64,000 bases of DNA, from assembly GCA_963811585.1 (NCBI GenBank), contig CAWERR010000006.1, positions 558,001 to 622,000 on the forward strand. The letters run 5' to 3'. Position 1 is the first letter of the stretch, and every line of letters begins with the position of its first letter. Under the pieces are notes generated by a model, which did not search any database, had not been told where the DNA came from, and saw nothing but the letters and a program-made list of their open reading frames with translations. Origin of the DNA: JACDHG01 sp963811585. Lineage in GTDB: Bacteria > Actinomycetota > Actinomycetes > Propionibacteriales > Nocardioidaceae. A program made the translations under genes and the position numbers. Positions 1-8,166 of the stretch are shown piece by piece.

Positions 1-751
1 ATCTGTTGGCGTCGTTCATCGTCGAACCGGACTGCACACACAGCAGGGCCTCGTGGCTCATTGCGTCCTCACGCCGCGTGTAGTGCAGGTCGTTGGTCGC
101 CACCAAGGGGAGACTGAGCTCCTTGGCCAGCGTCAGCAGGTCCTCGCGCACCCGAGTCTCGATGCTGAGGCCGTGGTCCATCAGCTCGACGAAGTAGTTG
201 TCGGGGCCGAAGATGTCGCGGAAGTCGGCTGCCGCCTGGAGGGCCTCGGCGTACTTGCCGAGCCGCAGCAGCACCTGCACCTCACCTGATGGGCACCCCG
301 TTGTCGCGATGATGCCCTTGCCGTAGCGCTCGAGCAGCTCGCGGTCCATCCGCGGCTTGTAGAACTGGCCCTCGATGGACGCGAGCGAGGAGAGGCGGAA
401 GAGGTTGTGCATGCCTTCCGTCGTCTCGGCGAGCATCGTGATGTGGGTGTAGGCGCCGCCGCCGGAGACATCGTCGGCTCCGCCGTTGCCCCACCGGACT
501 CGACGCCGCTCGAAACGGCTGGTGCCGGGGGTCAGGTAGGCCTCGATGCCGAGGATCGGCTTCACACCGCGCGCCTTCGCCGCCTGGTAGAACTCGAAGG
601 CGCCGAACATATTGCCGTGGTCGGTCATCGCCAACGCCGGCATCTGCAGCCGCGCGGTCTCCTCGAATAGCTCCCCCACCCTGGCGGCACCGTCGAGCAT
701 CGAGAACTCGGTGTGGACGTGCAGATGGACGAACGAGGAGGAGGCGGTCAT
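1..751 (-). CDS. dnaE: DNA polymerase III alpha subunit DnaE1, N-terminal 250 residues, cut by window edge
   Basis: Replicative polymerase subunit. The reading frame is open from the ATG at 751 to the window edge with no stop. The protein begins MTASSSFVHLHVHTEFSMLD, the PHP domain signature with its metal-binding HLHVH motif. It continues with the conserved stretches LAMTDHGNMFG and LVATNDLHY of the C-family polymerase PHP domain. It is distinct from the DnaE2 copy at 34.5-38.4 kb. No convincing Shine-Dalgarno lies directly before the ATG. A short overlapping ORF upstream may supply coupling. Family assignment is secure; polymerase palm and fingers lie outside the window. Confidence 0.95.
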   Translation of the reverse strand, partial: MTASSSFVHLHVHTEFSMLDGAARVGELFEETARLQMPALAMTDHGNMFGAFEFYQAAKARGVKPILGIEAYLTPGTSRFERRRVRWGNGGADDVSGGGAYTHITMLAETTEGMHNLFRLSSLASIEGQFYKPRMDRELLERYGKGIIATTGCPSGEVQVLLRLGKYAEALQAAADFRDIFGPDNYFVELMDHGLSIETRVREDLLTLAKELSLPLVATNDLHYTRREDAMSHEALLCVQSGSTMNDANR

Positions 752-777
752 CGGGCGCCTGATCCGCGGCTCGACAT
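748..777 (-). CDS. possible 9-residue leader ORF overlapping the dnaE start
   Basis: An ATG at 777, about 10 nt after an AGGAGG, opens a nine-codon frame (MSSRGSGAR). Its TGA overlaps the dnaE ATG in an ATGA arrangement. The dnaE start itself has no good ribosome binding site, so coupling through this short ORF is possible. It is too short for coding statistics, and the AGGAGG could be chance. This is inference only. Confidence 0.25.
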   Translation of the reverse strand: MSSRGSGAR

Positions 778-991
778 CGGGGTAGTGCCTCCTGCTGGTC
801 GTCGCCTGCTGCGTGTCATCCAGGCGACTCCGGACGCGCCGAAGTGCCATTTGCGCGGTCCCGTGACCGCTCTCTGGGGAAGAGTCCACAGCCTACTTCG
901 GCCCAGACTGCCGGCCTCTACCGACACTCGGGGGAGGCATCGAATCGACGGTCTCGTGCTGCTCGGCCAGCCTCAGCGCACCTCGACACCG

Positions 992-1930
992 TCAGTCGGC
1001 GTCACGAATCACCGCGAGGGCGTGGGCGAGGTCTTCGGGGTACGTCGAGGCGAACTCGACCCACTCCTCCGACTCTGGGTGGGTGAACCCCAGCCGCAGC
1101 GCGTGCAGCCACTGTCGGGTCAGGCCAACCCTGGCGGCCAGCGCTGGGTCGGCGCCGTACGTGAGGTCCCCGAGACAGGGGTGGTGGAGAGCGCTCATGT
1201 GAACGCGGATCTGGTGGGTGCGCCCCGTCTCAAGCGTGATCTCGAGCAACGACGCGAAGCGATGGGCCTCGAGCGTGTCGTAGTGGGTGATGCTGTGCCG
1301 ACCGCCGTGGCCAACCGTGAACTTGTAGTCGTGCTTGGTGTGGCGCGCGATCGGTGCGTCGATCGTGCCGCGCAGCGGGTCGAGGTGTCCCTGCACGAGC
1401 GCGTGGTAGGTCTTGACGACCTCCCGCTGGCGGAAGGCGTTCTTGAGCCGCGAGTAGGCGTACTCCGACTTCGCGACCACCATCAGGCCGCTCGTCCCGA
1501 CGTCGAGGCGCTGCACGATCCCCTGTCGCTCGGGTACGCCGGACGTCGCCACCCGATAGCCGGCTCCGGCCAGGTGTCCCAGCACCGTCGGGCCGGTCCA
1601 GCCGACGCTGGGATGGGCCGCAACTCCGACCGGCTTGTCGACAACGACGATGGCCGCATCGTCGTGGATGATACGCACGCCCTCGACGACCTCGGGGCGC
1701 ACCTCCACCGGAGCCGCGGGGGCCGGAAGCGTCACCTCGAGAAGTGCCCCAGGCTCGACCCGGTCTGACTTCGCCGGCGCACTGCCGTCGACACTGACGT
1801 CGCCGGCCGCGACGAGCTCGGCTGCCTTGGTGCGGGACAAGCCGAAGAGTCGCGCGATAGCTGCGTCGACGCGCTCGCCGGCAAGCCCAGTCGGGACGTT
1901 CAGGACCTTGCGGGGTCCGGATGTGGTCAC
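992..1930 (-). CDS. rluD: RluA/RluD-family 23S rRNA pseudouridine synthase
   Basis: 312 aa, GTG start. It isomerises uridine to pseudouridine in large-subunit rRNA. An N-terminal S4 RNA-binding domain (about residues 12-70, DAAIARLFGLSRTKAAELV) precedes the catalytic domain. That domain carries VDKPVGVAAHPSVGWTG and the catalytic-Asp motif QRLDVGTSG, and later ETGRTHQIRVHM. The GTG overlaps the lspA stop by 4 nt (GTGA), so the two genes are translationally coupled. The lspA-rluD pairing is common in actinobacteria. Which uridines are modified cannot be told from sequence. Confidence 0.93.
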   Translation of the reverse strand: MTTSGPRKVLNVPTGLAGERVDAAIARLFGLSRTKAAELVAAGDVSVDGSAPAKSDRVEPGALLEVTLPAPAAPVEVRPEVVEGVRIIHDDAAIVVVDKPVGVAAHPSVGWTGPTVLGHLAGAGYRVATSGVPERQGIVQRLDVGTSGLMVVAKSEYAYSRLKNAFRQREVVKTYHALVQGHLDPLRGTIDAPIARHTKHDYKFTVGHGGRHSITHYDTLEAHRFASLLEITLETGRTHQIRVHMSALHHPCLGDLTYGADPALAARVGLTRQWLHALRLGFTHPESEEWVEFASTYPEDLAHALAVIRDAD

Positions 1931-2484
1931 GAGCGGTCGTGGGTCCCGTCGAAGCGATGCCCCAACAGGCTGAGCACGACAAACATCCCCGCGGCGACGC
2001 AGATCGCCGCGTCGGCGATGTTGAACACCGGCCAGTGCGGCAGTTCCAGGAAGTCGACGACGTGACCGCGGAAAGGCGCCGGGTCACGGAAGATGCGGTC
2101 GGTCACGTTGCCGATGGCGCCACCGAGCAACAGTCCGAGCGCGATCTCCCACCACACGCTGCCCAGCCGACTGGCGAGCTTGATGCAGACGGCGATCACG
2201 GCAAGCGCGACGACGGTCAACACGATGGTGTACCCCGTGCCGATGCTGAAAGCCGCGCCGGGGTTGTGTGTCAGCCGGAGCTGGAGGATGTCACCGACCA
2301 GCTCGCGGGGCTGTCCGTCGGCCAGGGCGCGTTCTGCCCAAGCCTTGGTGGCCTGGTCGAGCACGACCGTGACGAGCGCGATAGACACCCACAGCGCCAG
2401 CCGGGACTTGTGTGGCGGGGTGGCGACAGCAGGTGGCTTTTCGTCGCTCAGCGACGTTCCTGGCGTTGTTTGCATTCCATGCAC
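1927..2484 (-). CDS. lspA: lipoprotein signal peptidase (signal peptidase II)
   Basis: About 185 aa. It cleaves prolipoprotein signal peptides ahead of the lipid-modified cysteine in the cytoplasmic membrane. There are four hydrophobic segments. The catalytic aspartates sit in GGAIGNVTDR and FNIADAAI, and NPGAAFS is also conserved. The frame opens at GTG 2484, with an alternative ATG at 2475; neither has a clear ribosome binding site. Either start lies inside the end of the upstream DksA-like gene (28-37 nt overlap), which points to translational coupling. The gene overlaps the downstream pseudouridine synthase by 4 nt. Confidence 0.95.
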   Translation of the reverse strand: MHGMQTTPGTSLSDEKPPAVATPPHKSRLALWVSIALVTVVLDQATKAWAERALADGQPRELVGDILQLRLTHNPGAAFSIGTGYTIVLTVVALAVIAVCIKLASRLGSVWWEIALGLLLGGAIGNVTDRIFRDPAPFRGHVVDFLELPHWPVFNIADAAICVAAGMFVVLSLLGHRFDGTHDRS

Positions 2485-3389
2485 AGTGTCGCACGGGGGA
2501 ACGCCTGCAGCCTCATCTTGCCGACGGGCTTGCCACAGGACTCACAGATGCCGTAGTTGCCCCGACTGATCCGCGCCAGGGCCCCCTCGACGAGCGACAA
2601 GCTCTCGCGGGCATTCTTCGCCATCGTCATCTCGTGGTCGCGCTCGAAGGTGTTGGATCCCACGTCGGCCTGGTCGTTGCCAGCGCCCTCGCCGCCCTCA
2701 CGCAGCAGGTGGCCGATCTCTTCCTCGGTGGCGGAGATCTCAGCGATGAGCCGGTCGCGATCGTGCTCCAGCATCGTGCGGACTTTCTTGATCTCCCCCG
2801 GAGTCCAGGGCCGCTCACCTTCGCGGACAGCGAGCCGACCCCGCCGAGAACCCGAGGTCTTTGCGGGTGCTTGCTTCACGCTCGACGCTTTCTTCGCAAC
2901 GGCCTTCTTCGGCCCCGACTTCTTGGCCGGTGCGGTCTGCTTTGCCGCTGGGGCCTTTTTGGCCGTTGCTTTCTTGGTTGCTGACTTCTTGGCTGTCGCC
3001 TTCTTCGCGGTCGCCTTCTTCGCGGTCGCCTTCTTCGCGGTCGCCTTCTTCGCGGTCGCCTTCTTCGCGGTCGCCTTCTTCGCGGTCGCCTTCTTCGCGG
3101 TCGCCTTCTTCGCGGTCGCCTTCTTGGCAGTCGCCTTCTTGGCAGTCGCCTTCTTGGCAGTCGCCTTCTTCGCAGTCGCCTTCTTCGCAGTCGCCTTCTT
3201 CGCGGTCTTCTTCACCGGCGTCGATTTCTTGGTGGTGGCCTTCTTTGCCGTCGACTTCTTGACCGGTGTGGCCTTCGTGGTCTTTTTCGCGGTCGCCTTC
3301 TTCGCCGTCGCCGACGTGGGCCGCCGGCTGGTGGCCTTGGCAACCGCTTGCTTCGCGGCCTTGATCGCAGACGACTTCTTGGCAGCCAT
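2448..3389 (-). CDS. DksA/TraR-type zinc-finger protein with a long Lys/Ala repeat region
   Basis: 313 aa from the ATG at 3389, which has a GAGGAG ribosome binding site about 10 nt upstream; the frame is open further upstream without a better start. Residues about 1-200 are an extremely basic low-complexity region (TAKKA-type pentads), like the tails of histone H1-like and mycobacterial HupB proteins. The C-terminal 110 residues form a DksA/TraR domain: a coiled-coil stretch (WTPGEIKKVRTMLEHDRDRL) and a C4 zinc finger (CESCGKPVG ... CMECKQ). It probably binds RNA polymerase through the DksA part and nucleic acid through the tail; that is inference. It lies head-to-head with ileS and overlaps lspA at its 3' end. 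Confidence 0.85.
   Translation of the reverse strand: MAAKKSSAIKAAKQAVAKATSRRPTSATAKKATAKKTTKATPVKKSTAKKATTKKSTPVKKTAKKATAKKATAKKATAKKATAKKATAKKATAKKATAKKATAKKATAKKATAKKATAKKATAKKATAKKATAKKSATKKATAKKAPAAKQTAPAKKSGPKKAVAKKASSVKQAPAKTSGSRRGRLAVREGERPWTPGEIKKVRTMLEHDRDRLIAEISATEEEIGHLLREGGEGAGNDQADVGSNTFERDHEMTMAKNARESLSLVEGALARISRGNYGICESCGKPVGKMRLQAFPRATLCMECKQRQERR
2996..3207. repeat. 15-bp tandem repeat (about 14 units) coding for TAKKA pentads
   Basis: On the plus strand the unit is GTCGCCTTCTTCGCG, with CGCG, GGCA and CGCA variants grouped in blocks. The last unit reads into related but degenerate Lys/Ala codons on both sides. The period of exactly five codons means copy-number change keeps the frame and only alters the length of the basic tail. 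Adjacent identical units suggest recent expansion. Confidence 0.95.
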
Positions 3390-3537
3390 CGGGCGCCTCT
3401 CCTCGATGTGACTTCCCCCGGATTGGGTGCCGTGAGGATAAACGGTGGCGGCCGATGCATCAAATAGGCACGCACGGCCAGCCATTGCGAAACTCCCGGA
3501 AACAGGCTCAGCGCCGCCTGCCTGGCACAAACCGAGT

Positions 3538-3565
3538 GTGACGCGCGGAGGGGATCGCCTACACT
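3538..3565 (+). promoter_or_regulatory. probable ileS promoter
   Basis: GTGACG (3538-3543) and TACACT (3560-3565) are separated by 16 nt and fit an actinobacterial housekeeping sigma promoter. Transcription would begin near 3572, just ahead of the T-box Stem I. No experimental support; the match is by eye. Confidence 0.5.
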
Positions 3566-3571
3566 GACCGG

Positions 3572-3798
3572 CGTCGCACGACTGTGATGAGGCCATCACC
3601 TCGGAGTCGCCGGAAGAACGGTCAGCACGCTGACTCATTAGAACCGGCAGCGGCACGCCACGAGCGGGTCATGGCGGCGTCTCGGCGTCCGATGGCCAAG
3701 GAGGGTGGTACCGCGGACCTCGTCGACATCGGCGGGTTTCGTCCCTTCGGCACAGTGAGGCGCGCACCAGCAGCGTCCCGTGACGAAGGAAGGCATCG
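3572..3798 (+). ncRNA. T-box riboswitch, isoleucine, translational type
   Basis: The T-box core AGGGTGGTACCGCGG is at 3702-3716. Its TGGT would pair with the NCCA end of tRNA-Ile (discriminator A). CCCT (3743-3746, inside the canonical CGTCCCT) can pair with AGGG of the core to form the antisequestrator. The overlapping CCTTCG (3744-3749) can instead pair with CGAAGG (3784-3789), which is the ileS Shine-Dalgarno. The two pairings exclude each other, so uncharged tRNA would free translation. A short hairpin GAGG-CCATCA-CCTC (3589-3602) shows the Ile codon ATC in its loop, as in the ultrashort Stem I type of actinobacterial ileS leaders. A competing GTGATG/CATCAC stem exists. Confidence 0.9.
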
Positions 3799-6700
3799 AT
3801 GAACCCGCAGTATCGAGCCGTTCCCCCGCAGGTCGACCTGCCGCAGTTGGAGCGCGAGGTTCTCGATCTGTGGCGGGAGCGCGACCCGTTCGCCGCAACC
3901 CTGGCCCAGACGGCCGATGGGCCACCGTGGACGTTCTACGAAGGGCCGCCCACCGCCAACGGGAAGCCCGGCACCCATCATGTCGAGGCCCGGGTGTTCA
4001 AGGATGTGTTCCCGCGATTCAAGACCATGCAAGGTTTCCGGGTCGACCGGAGGGCCGGCTGGGACTGCCAAGGGCTGCATGTCGAGGTCGGTGTTGAGAA
4101 GGAGCTCGGCGTCTCCGGCAAGAAGCAGATCGAGGCCTACGGGATCGCCGAGTTCAACGCGAAGTGCCGCGAGTCGGTCCAACGCTCCACCGGGCTGTTC
4201 GAAGAGATGACGGAGCGGATGGGCTACTGGGTCGACATGGCCCAGGCATACCGCACGATGGACCCGTCGTACATCGAGAGTGTCTGGTGGTCCCTCAAGC
4301 AGATCTTCGACGCCGGGATGCTCTACGAGGCGTACCGCGTCTCGCCTTACTGCCCGCGGTGCGAGACGGCGCTGTCCGACCATGAGCTGGGTCAGCCGGG
4401 CGGCTACGAGACCGTCGTCGACCCGTCGGTCTATGTGCGGTTCCCGCTGGCGTCGGGACCACTCGCCGGGCAGGCCGCCCTGCTGATCTGGACCACCACA
4501 CCGTGGACTTTGGTGTCGAACACGGCCGTGGCGGTCAACCCCGACGTCGAGTACGTCGTCGCCACCGACGGCAATGAAAGTCTGGTGGTCGCCGAGCCGC
4601 TCTTCGAGAGGGTCCTTGGCGACGGCTGGACTGTCTCAGCTCGATACTCCGGCCGTGACATGGAGTTCTGGGGTTACGAACGACCGCTCGACTTGGTTAC
4701 CTTCCCGGAGGTGGCCACAGGCGGCCAACCGCCGCACATCGTCGTGCTCGGCGACTACGTCACCACCGATGACGGTTCCGGGCTCGTCCACCAGTCGCCC
4801 GCGTTCGGCGGCGAGGACATGGCCGTCTGCACGGCATACGGACTTCCCGTGGTCAACTCAGTGCGGCGCGACGGCCACTTCGAGGACGACGTGCGCCTCG
4901 TCGGCGGCCAGTTCTTCAAGCATGCCGACACCGACCTGGTGAAGGAGATCGAGCGGCGCGGTCTGATGTTTCGGCACGTCACCACCGAGCACTCCTACCC
5001 ACACTGCTGGCGCTGCCACACACCGCTCATGTACTACGCGTTGCCCGCCTGGTACATCCGCACGACCGCCGTCAAGGACCAGTTGATCGCCGAGAACGAC
5101 AAGACCAACTGGTATCCCGAAACGATCAAGCACGGACGCTTCGGGAACTGGCTCGACAACAACGTCGACTGGTCGCTGTCACGCACCCGCTACTGGGGGA
5201 CGCCGCTGCCGGTGTGGCGGTGCGCAGACGAGCACCTCACGTGTGTCGGCTCGCTGGCCGAGCTCGGCGAGCTCGCCGGCGAGGACCTCAGCAACCTCGA
5301 TCCGCATCGGCCGTTTGTCGACGATGTGGTTATCTCTTGTCGCAGCTGCGGCGAGCCTGCGCGACGGGTCACGGAGGTCATCGACGCCTGGTACGACTCG
5401 GGGTCGATGCCGTTCGCGCAGTGGGGCTACCCCTACCAGCCCGGGTCGGCGGACGCGTTTGAGGCGGCATACCCCGCTCAGTTCATCTGTGAGGCGATCG
5501 ACCAGACCCGTGGGTGGTTCTACTCGCTGATGGCGATCGGCACGCTCGTCTTCGGTCGGACGTCATACGAAAACGTCGTCTGCCTTGGCCTGTTGTTGGC
5601 TGAGGACGGGCGAAAGATGTCAAAGCACCTCGGCAACATCCTCGAACCCATGCCTCTGATGGACGAGCACGGCGCCGATGCCGTGCGTTGGTTCATGGCG
5701 GCGTCGGGGTCACCGTGGGCTGCTCGGCGGGTTGGTCACAACACGTTGCAGGAGATCGTGCGCAAGGTGTTGTTGACCTACTGGAACACCGTCGCGTTCC
5801 ACACTCTCTACGCACGAACGAACGGCTGGACGCCAGGCGAGGCACCACCGGTTGCCGAGCGGCCGGTGCTAGACCGCTGGCTCGTCTCGCAGCGGCACCA
5901 GCTCACCCGCGACGTGACTGCAGCCATGGAAGTCTTCGACACGCAGCGAGCAGGGAGTCTGCTCGCCGAGTTCATCGACGACCTGTCCAACTGGTACGTC
6001 CGCAGGTCGCGCCGGCGCTTCTGGGACGGCGACCCCGCGGCCCTCTCAACCCTGCACGAGACACTCGATGTCCTGACCCGGCTGATGGCGCCACTGACAC
6101 CGTTCGTGACGGAGCGCGTCTGGCAGGATGTCGTCAAGTCAGTCGATTCGACGGCGCCAGAGTCAGTGCACCTCGCGTCCTGGCCGACGTACGACGCTGC
6201 GCTTGTCGACGACGAGCTCCAACGCGGCATGGCGCTCACCCGCCGGCTGGTTGAGCTCGGCCGGTCAGCCCGAGCCGAGGCGAAGGTCAAGACCCGCCAA
6301 CCACTGCAACGGGCGCTGATCCCGTCTGGCGCTTTCGGTCAGCTTTCCGAGGAGCTCAAGGCCGAGATCGCCGCCGAGCTGAACGTCATGATGGTCGAGT
6401 CGCTGGGGTCGGCGGGAGATCTCGTCGACCACAGCGCCAAGGGCAACTTCCGCGAGCTGGGCAAGCGATTCGGCAAGCAGACTCCGCAGGTAGCTGCGGC
6501 CATCGCTGCGACAGACGCTGCAGCGCTGGCACAGACGCTTGCCGCCGACGGCTCGGTGACGCTCGACGTCAACGGAGGCGTCGATGTGACTTCAGCTGAC
6601 GTCATCATCTCCGAGCGTCCGCGTGAGGGGTGGTCGGTCGTCAACGAGCACGGGGAAACCGTGGCCCTTGACCTCCACCTGACGCCCGAGCTGAAGCAGG

Positions 6701-6945
6701 CCGGGCTGGCGCGGGATGTGATTCGTCTGGTCCAGGAGGAACGCAAGACACAGGGGCTGGACGTCGCCGATCGGATCACGCTGCACTGGCATGGCGGACC
6801 GGACGTCGGCGCCGCCTTGCGGATGCACGCTGACCTGGTGGCTCAAGAGGTGTTAGCGCTCGAGGTCACCGAAGTGGCGCAGCCGAGCGATGCTTGGCGC
6901 CACGACAGCGAGCTTGGTCTGTCGTTCGTGCTGGCGAAGGCTTAA
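3799..6945 (+). CDS. ileS: isoleucyl-tRNA synthetase
   Basis: 1048 aa. It charges tRNA-Ile in the cytoplasm. The class I HIGH-like motif is PTANGKPGTHH (residues about 51-61) and the KMSKS motif is GRKMSKHLGN. The editing (CP1) domain contains WTTTPWTL and TDDGSGLVHQSPAFG. Length and motifs fit the long, eukaryote-like IleS found in actinobacteria. The ATG at 3799 follows AAGGAAGG at 3786-3793, which is the site controlled by the T-box. The gene converges on divIVA with only 4 nt between stops. Confidence 0.97.
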   Translation: MNPQYRAVPPQVDLPQLEREVLDLWRERDPFAATLAQTADGPPWTFYEGPPTANGKPGTHHVEARVFKDVFPRFKTMQGFRVDRRAGWDCQGLHVEVGVEKELGVSGKKQIEAYGIAEFNAKCRESVQRSTGLFEEMTERMGYWVDMAQAYRTMDPSYIESVWWSLKQIFDAGMLYEAYRVSPYCPRCETALSDHELGQPGGYETVVDPSVYVRFPLASGPLAGQAALLIWTTTPWTLVSNTAVAVNPDVEYVVATDGNESLVVAEPLFERVLGDGWTVSARYSGRDMEFWGYERPLDLVTFPEVATGGQPPHIVVLGDYVTTDDGSGLVHQSPAFGGEDMAVCTAYGLPVVNSVRRDGHFEDDVRLVGGQFFKHADTDLVKEIERRGLMFRHVTTEHSYPHCWRCHTPLMYYALPAWYIRTTAVKDQLIAENDKTNWYPETIKHGRFGNWLDNNVDWSLSRTRYWGTPLPVWRCADEHLTCVGSLAELGELAGEDLSNLDPHRPFVDDVVISCRSCGEPARRVTEVIDAWYDSGSMPFAQWGYPYQPGSADAFEAAYPAQFICEAIDQTRGWFYSLMAIGTLVFGRTSYENVVCLGLLLAEDGRKMSKHLGNILEPMPLMDEHGADAVRWFMAASGSPWAARRVGHNTLQEIVRKVLLTYWNTVAFHTLYARTNGWTPGEAPPVAERPVLDRWLVSQRHQLTRDVTAAMEVFDTQRAGSLLAEFIDDLSNWYVRRSRRRFWDGDPAALSTLHETLDVLTRLMAPLTPFVTERVWQDVVKSVDSTAPESVHLASWPTYDAALVDDELQRGMALTRRLVELGRSARAEAKVKTRQPLQRALIPSGAFGQLSEELKAEIAAELNVMMVESLGSAGDLVDHSAKGNFRELGKRFGKQTPQVAAAIAATDAAALAQTLAADGSVTLDVNGGVDVTSADVIISERPREGWSVVNEHGETVALDLHLTPELKQAGLARDVIRLVQEERKTQGLDVADRITLHWHGGPDVGAALRMHADLVAQEVLALEVTEVAQPSDAWRHDSELGLSFVLAKA

Positions 6946-6949
6946 TTGA

Positions 6950-7735
6950 TCAGTGGTCTTGCTGCTCTTCACCGAGCAGCTCGCGCAGCCGACGCGGGGT
7001 CTCGCCGTCGGCCGACGGGGTCAGCGGCACGTCACCGTCGCCTTCTCCGTCAAGAGCCTCCAACTGGGCCTGGAAGTAGCCCTTAAGTCGGGTGCGGTAC
7101 TCCCGCTCGAACGACCGCAAGTCTTCGAGCTCACGGGACAAGGTTTCCTTGTCTCGATCGAGCTCCCCAAACAACTGCTGCCGACGCTCGCCGGTCTCGG
7201 CGTCGAGCTTCTCAGCGCGGGTGCGAGCGTCGGACTCGAGCCGCTCGGACTTCGCCTTCGCGTCGGCTTCGAGACGCTCGGCCTTCGTTCGGGCCTCGCC
7301 CAGGAGTTTGTCAGCATCGCCTTGAGCCTCGTTGACGAGCTGGTCGGCGTTGTCGGCGGCGATTTGGAGCAGTCGAGCGGCGGCGGTCGACGCCTCAGGC
7401 ACGGTGCTCACCGCCGGAAGGGCCAGCAGCGGAGGCGCGGGTGGCTCGGGAGCCTCCACCTCCTCGACCTCGGCCTCTGGCTCTGGCTCTTCTTCGGCCT
7501 CTGGCTCTGGCTCGGGCTCCTGCATGGTCTCGACGAAGGCCGGGACCGGGGGCGGCGAGGATGACGTGGACGCTGTCGACAGCTTGGAGCGCAGGTCGTC
7601 GTTCTCCTCGTGGAGGCGAGTGAGCTCGACCTCAACTTCGTCGAGGAATTGGTCAACCTCCCCCATGTCGTAGCCCTCCCGCAAACGGACGGGCGTGAAC
7701 GTCTTCTTGTGGACGTCTTCGGGCGTCAACGGCAT
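6950..7735 (-). CDS. divIVA: DivIVA/Wag31 polar growth protein
   Basis: 261 aa. Coiled-coil scaffold that marks poles and septa and organises wall synthesis. The N-terminal DivIVA lipid-binding domain reads PLTPEDVHKKTFTPVRLREG, followed by a coiled coil (VDQFLDEVEVELTRLHEEND). A Pro/Glu-rich linker (PEPEPEAEEEPEPEAEVEE) comes next, then a long second coiled coil rich in Glu, Lys and Ala. Strong GAGGTGA ribosome binding site 7 nt before the ATG. It is the distal gene of the dcw cluster, as in mycobacteria (wag31), separated from yggT by a small hairpin that may mark its own transcription unit. Confidence 0.95.
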   Translation of the reverse strand: MPLTPEDVHKKTFTPVRLREGYDMGEVDQFLDEVEVELTRLHEENDDLRSKLSTASTSSSPPPVPAFVETMQEPEPEPEAEEEPEPEAEVEEVEAPEPPAPPLLALPAVSTVPEASTAAARLLQIAADNADQLVNEAQGDADKLLGEARTKAERLEADAKAKSERLESDARTRAEKLDAETGERRQQLFGELDRDKETLSRELEDLRSFEREYRTRLKGYFQAQLEALDGEGDGDVPLTPSADGETPRRLRELLGEEQQDH

Positions 7736-7796
7736 GAGTGGTCACCTCAGTTAGTTCCAATTGGACGGGCGCGTGGCTTCCAACGCTACCCCGTCT

Positions 7797-7811
7797 GTCC
7801 GCTTAGCGGAC
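7797..7811 (-). terminator. short perfect hairpin between yggT and divIVA
   Basis: GTCCGC-TTA-GCGGAC forms a six-pair stem. No U-tract follows on the minus strand. It could be an RNA processing site, a weak terminator or an operator. A TAGCGT box on the minus strand just downstream of it could serve as a divIVA -10. Confidence 0.35.
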
Positions 7812-7829
7812 GATTACGCGGCAACGCCG

Positions 7830-8126
7830 TCAGCCGAACAACAGTATTCGGCGATTCAGATACTGCAGAACGTAGCAAATCAAGAGCACAAAAAGCAGGG
7901 AAAGATCCAGTGCCACGCCACCTATCCGCAATGGGGGCACGAATCTGCGAAAGAGCCGGATGGGCGGATCGGTTGTCGTGTACACGATCTCGAGCAGTAC
8001 GAGGAGTGGGCCTCGGGGATTCCAAGAGCGTGCAAACATCTGCACCCAGTCGATCACGATGCGTGCCAAGATCAGCAGAATGTAGAACCACAGGACCAAC
8101 TCGATGATGAAGCCAAGGGCGCGCAC
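7830..8126 (-). CDS. YggT family membrane protein
   Basis: 98 aa, GTG start. Two hydrophobic stretches (residues about 5-28 and 68-92) flank the conserved YggT segment containing PIRLFRRFVPP and DLSLLFVLL. Function is not established for the family, but the position between sepF and divIVA is conserved in actinobacteria and Firmicutes, which links it to division or envelope integrity. Spacing from sepF is 40 nt. Confidence 0.88.
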   Translation of the reverse strand: MRALGFIIELVLWFYILLILARIVIDWVQMFARSWNPRGPLLVLLEIVYTTTDPPIRLFRRFVPPLRIGGVALDLSLLFVLLICYVLQYLNRRILLFG

Positions 8127-8166
8127 AAGCAGAGCCTAGAGGGTGTCAGACAACGAGCGAGCGACC

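Noticed and set aside
2557..3411. Open frame of 284 codons on the plus strand with FFAVAFFAV repeats
   Set aside because: It is the antisense of the Lys/Ala repeat region; hydrophobicity is an artefact of reading AAG/GCG codons backwards, and it has no ribosome site.
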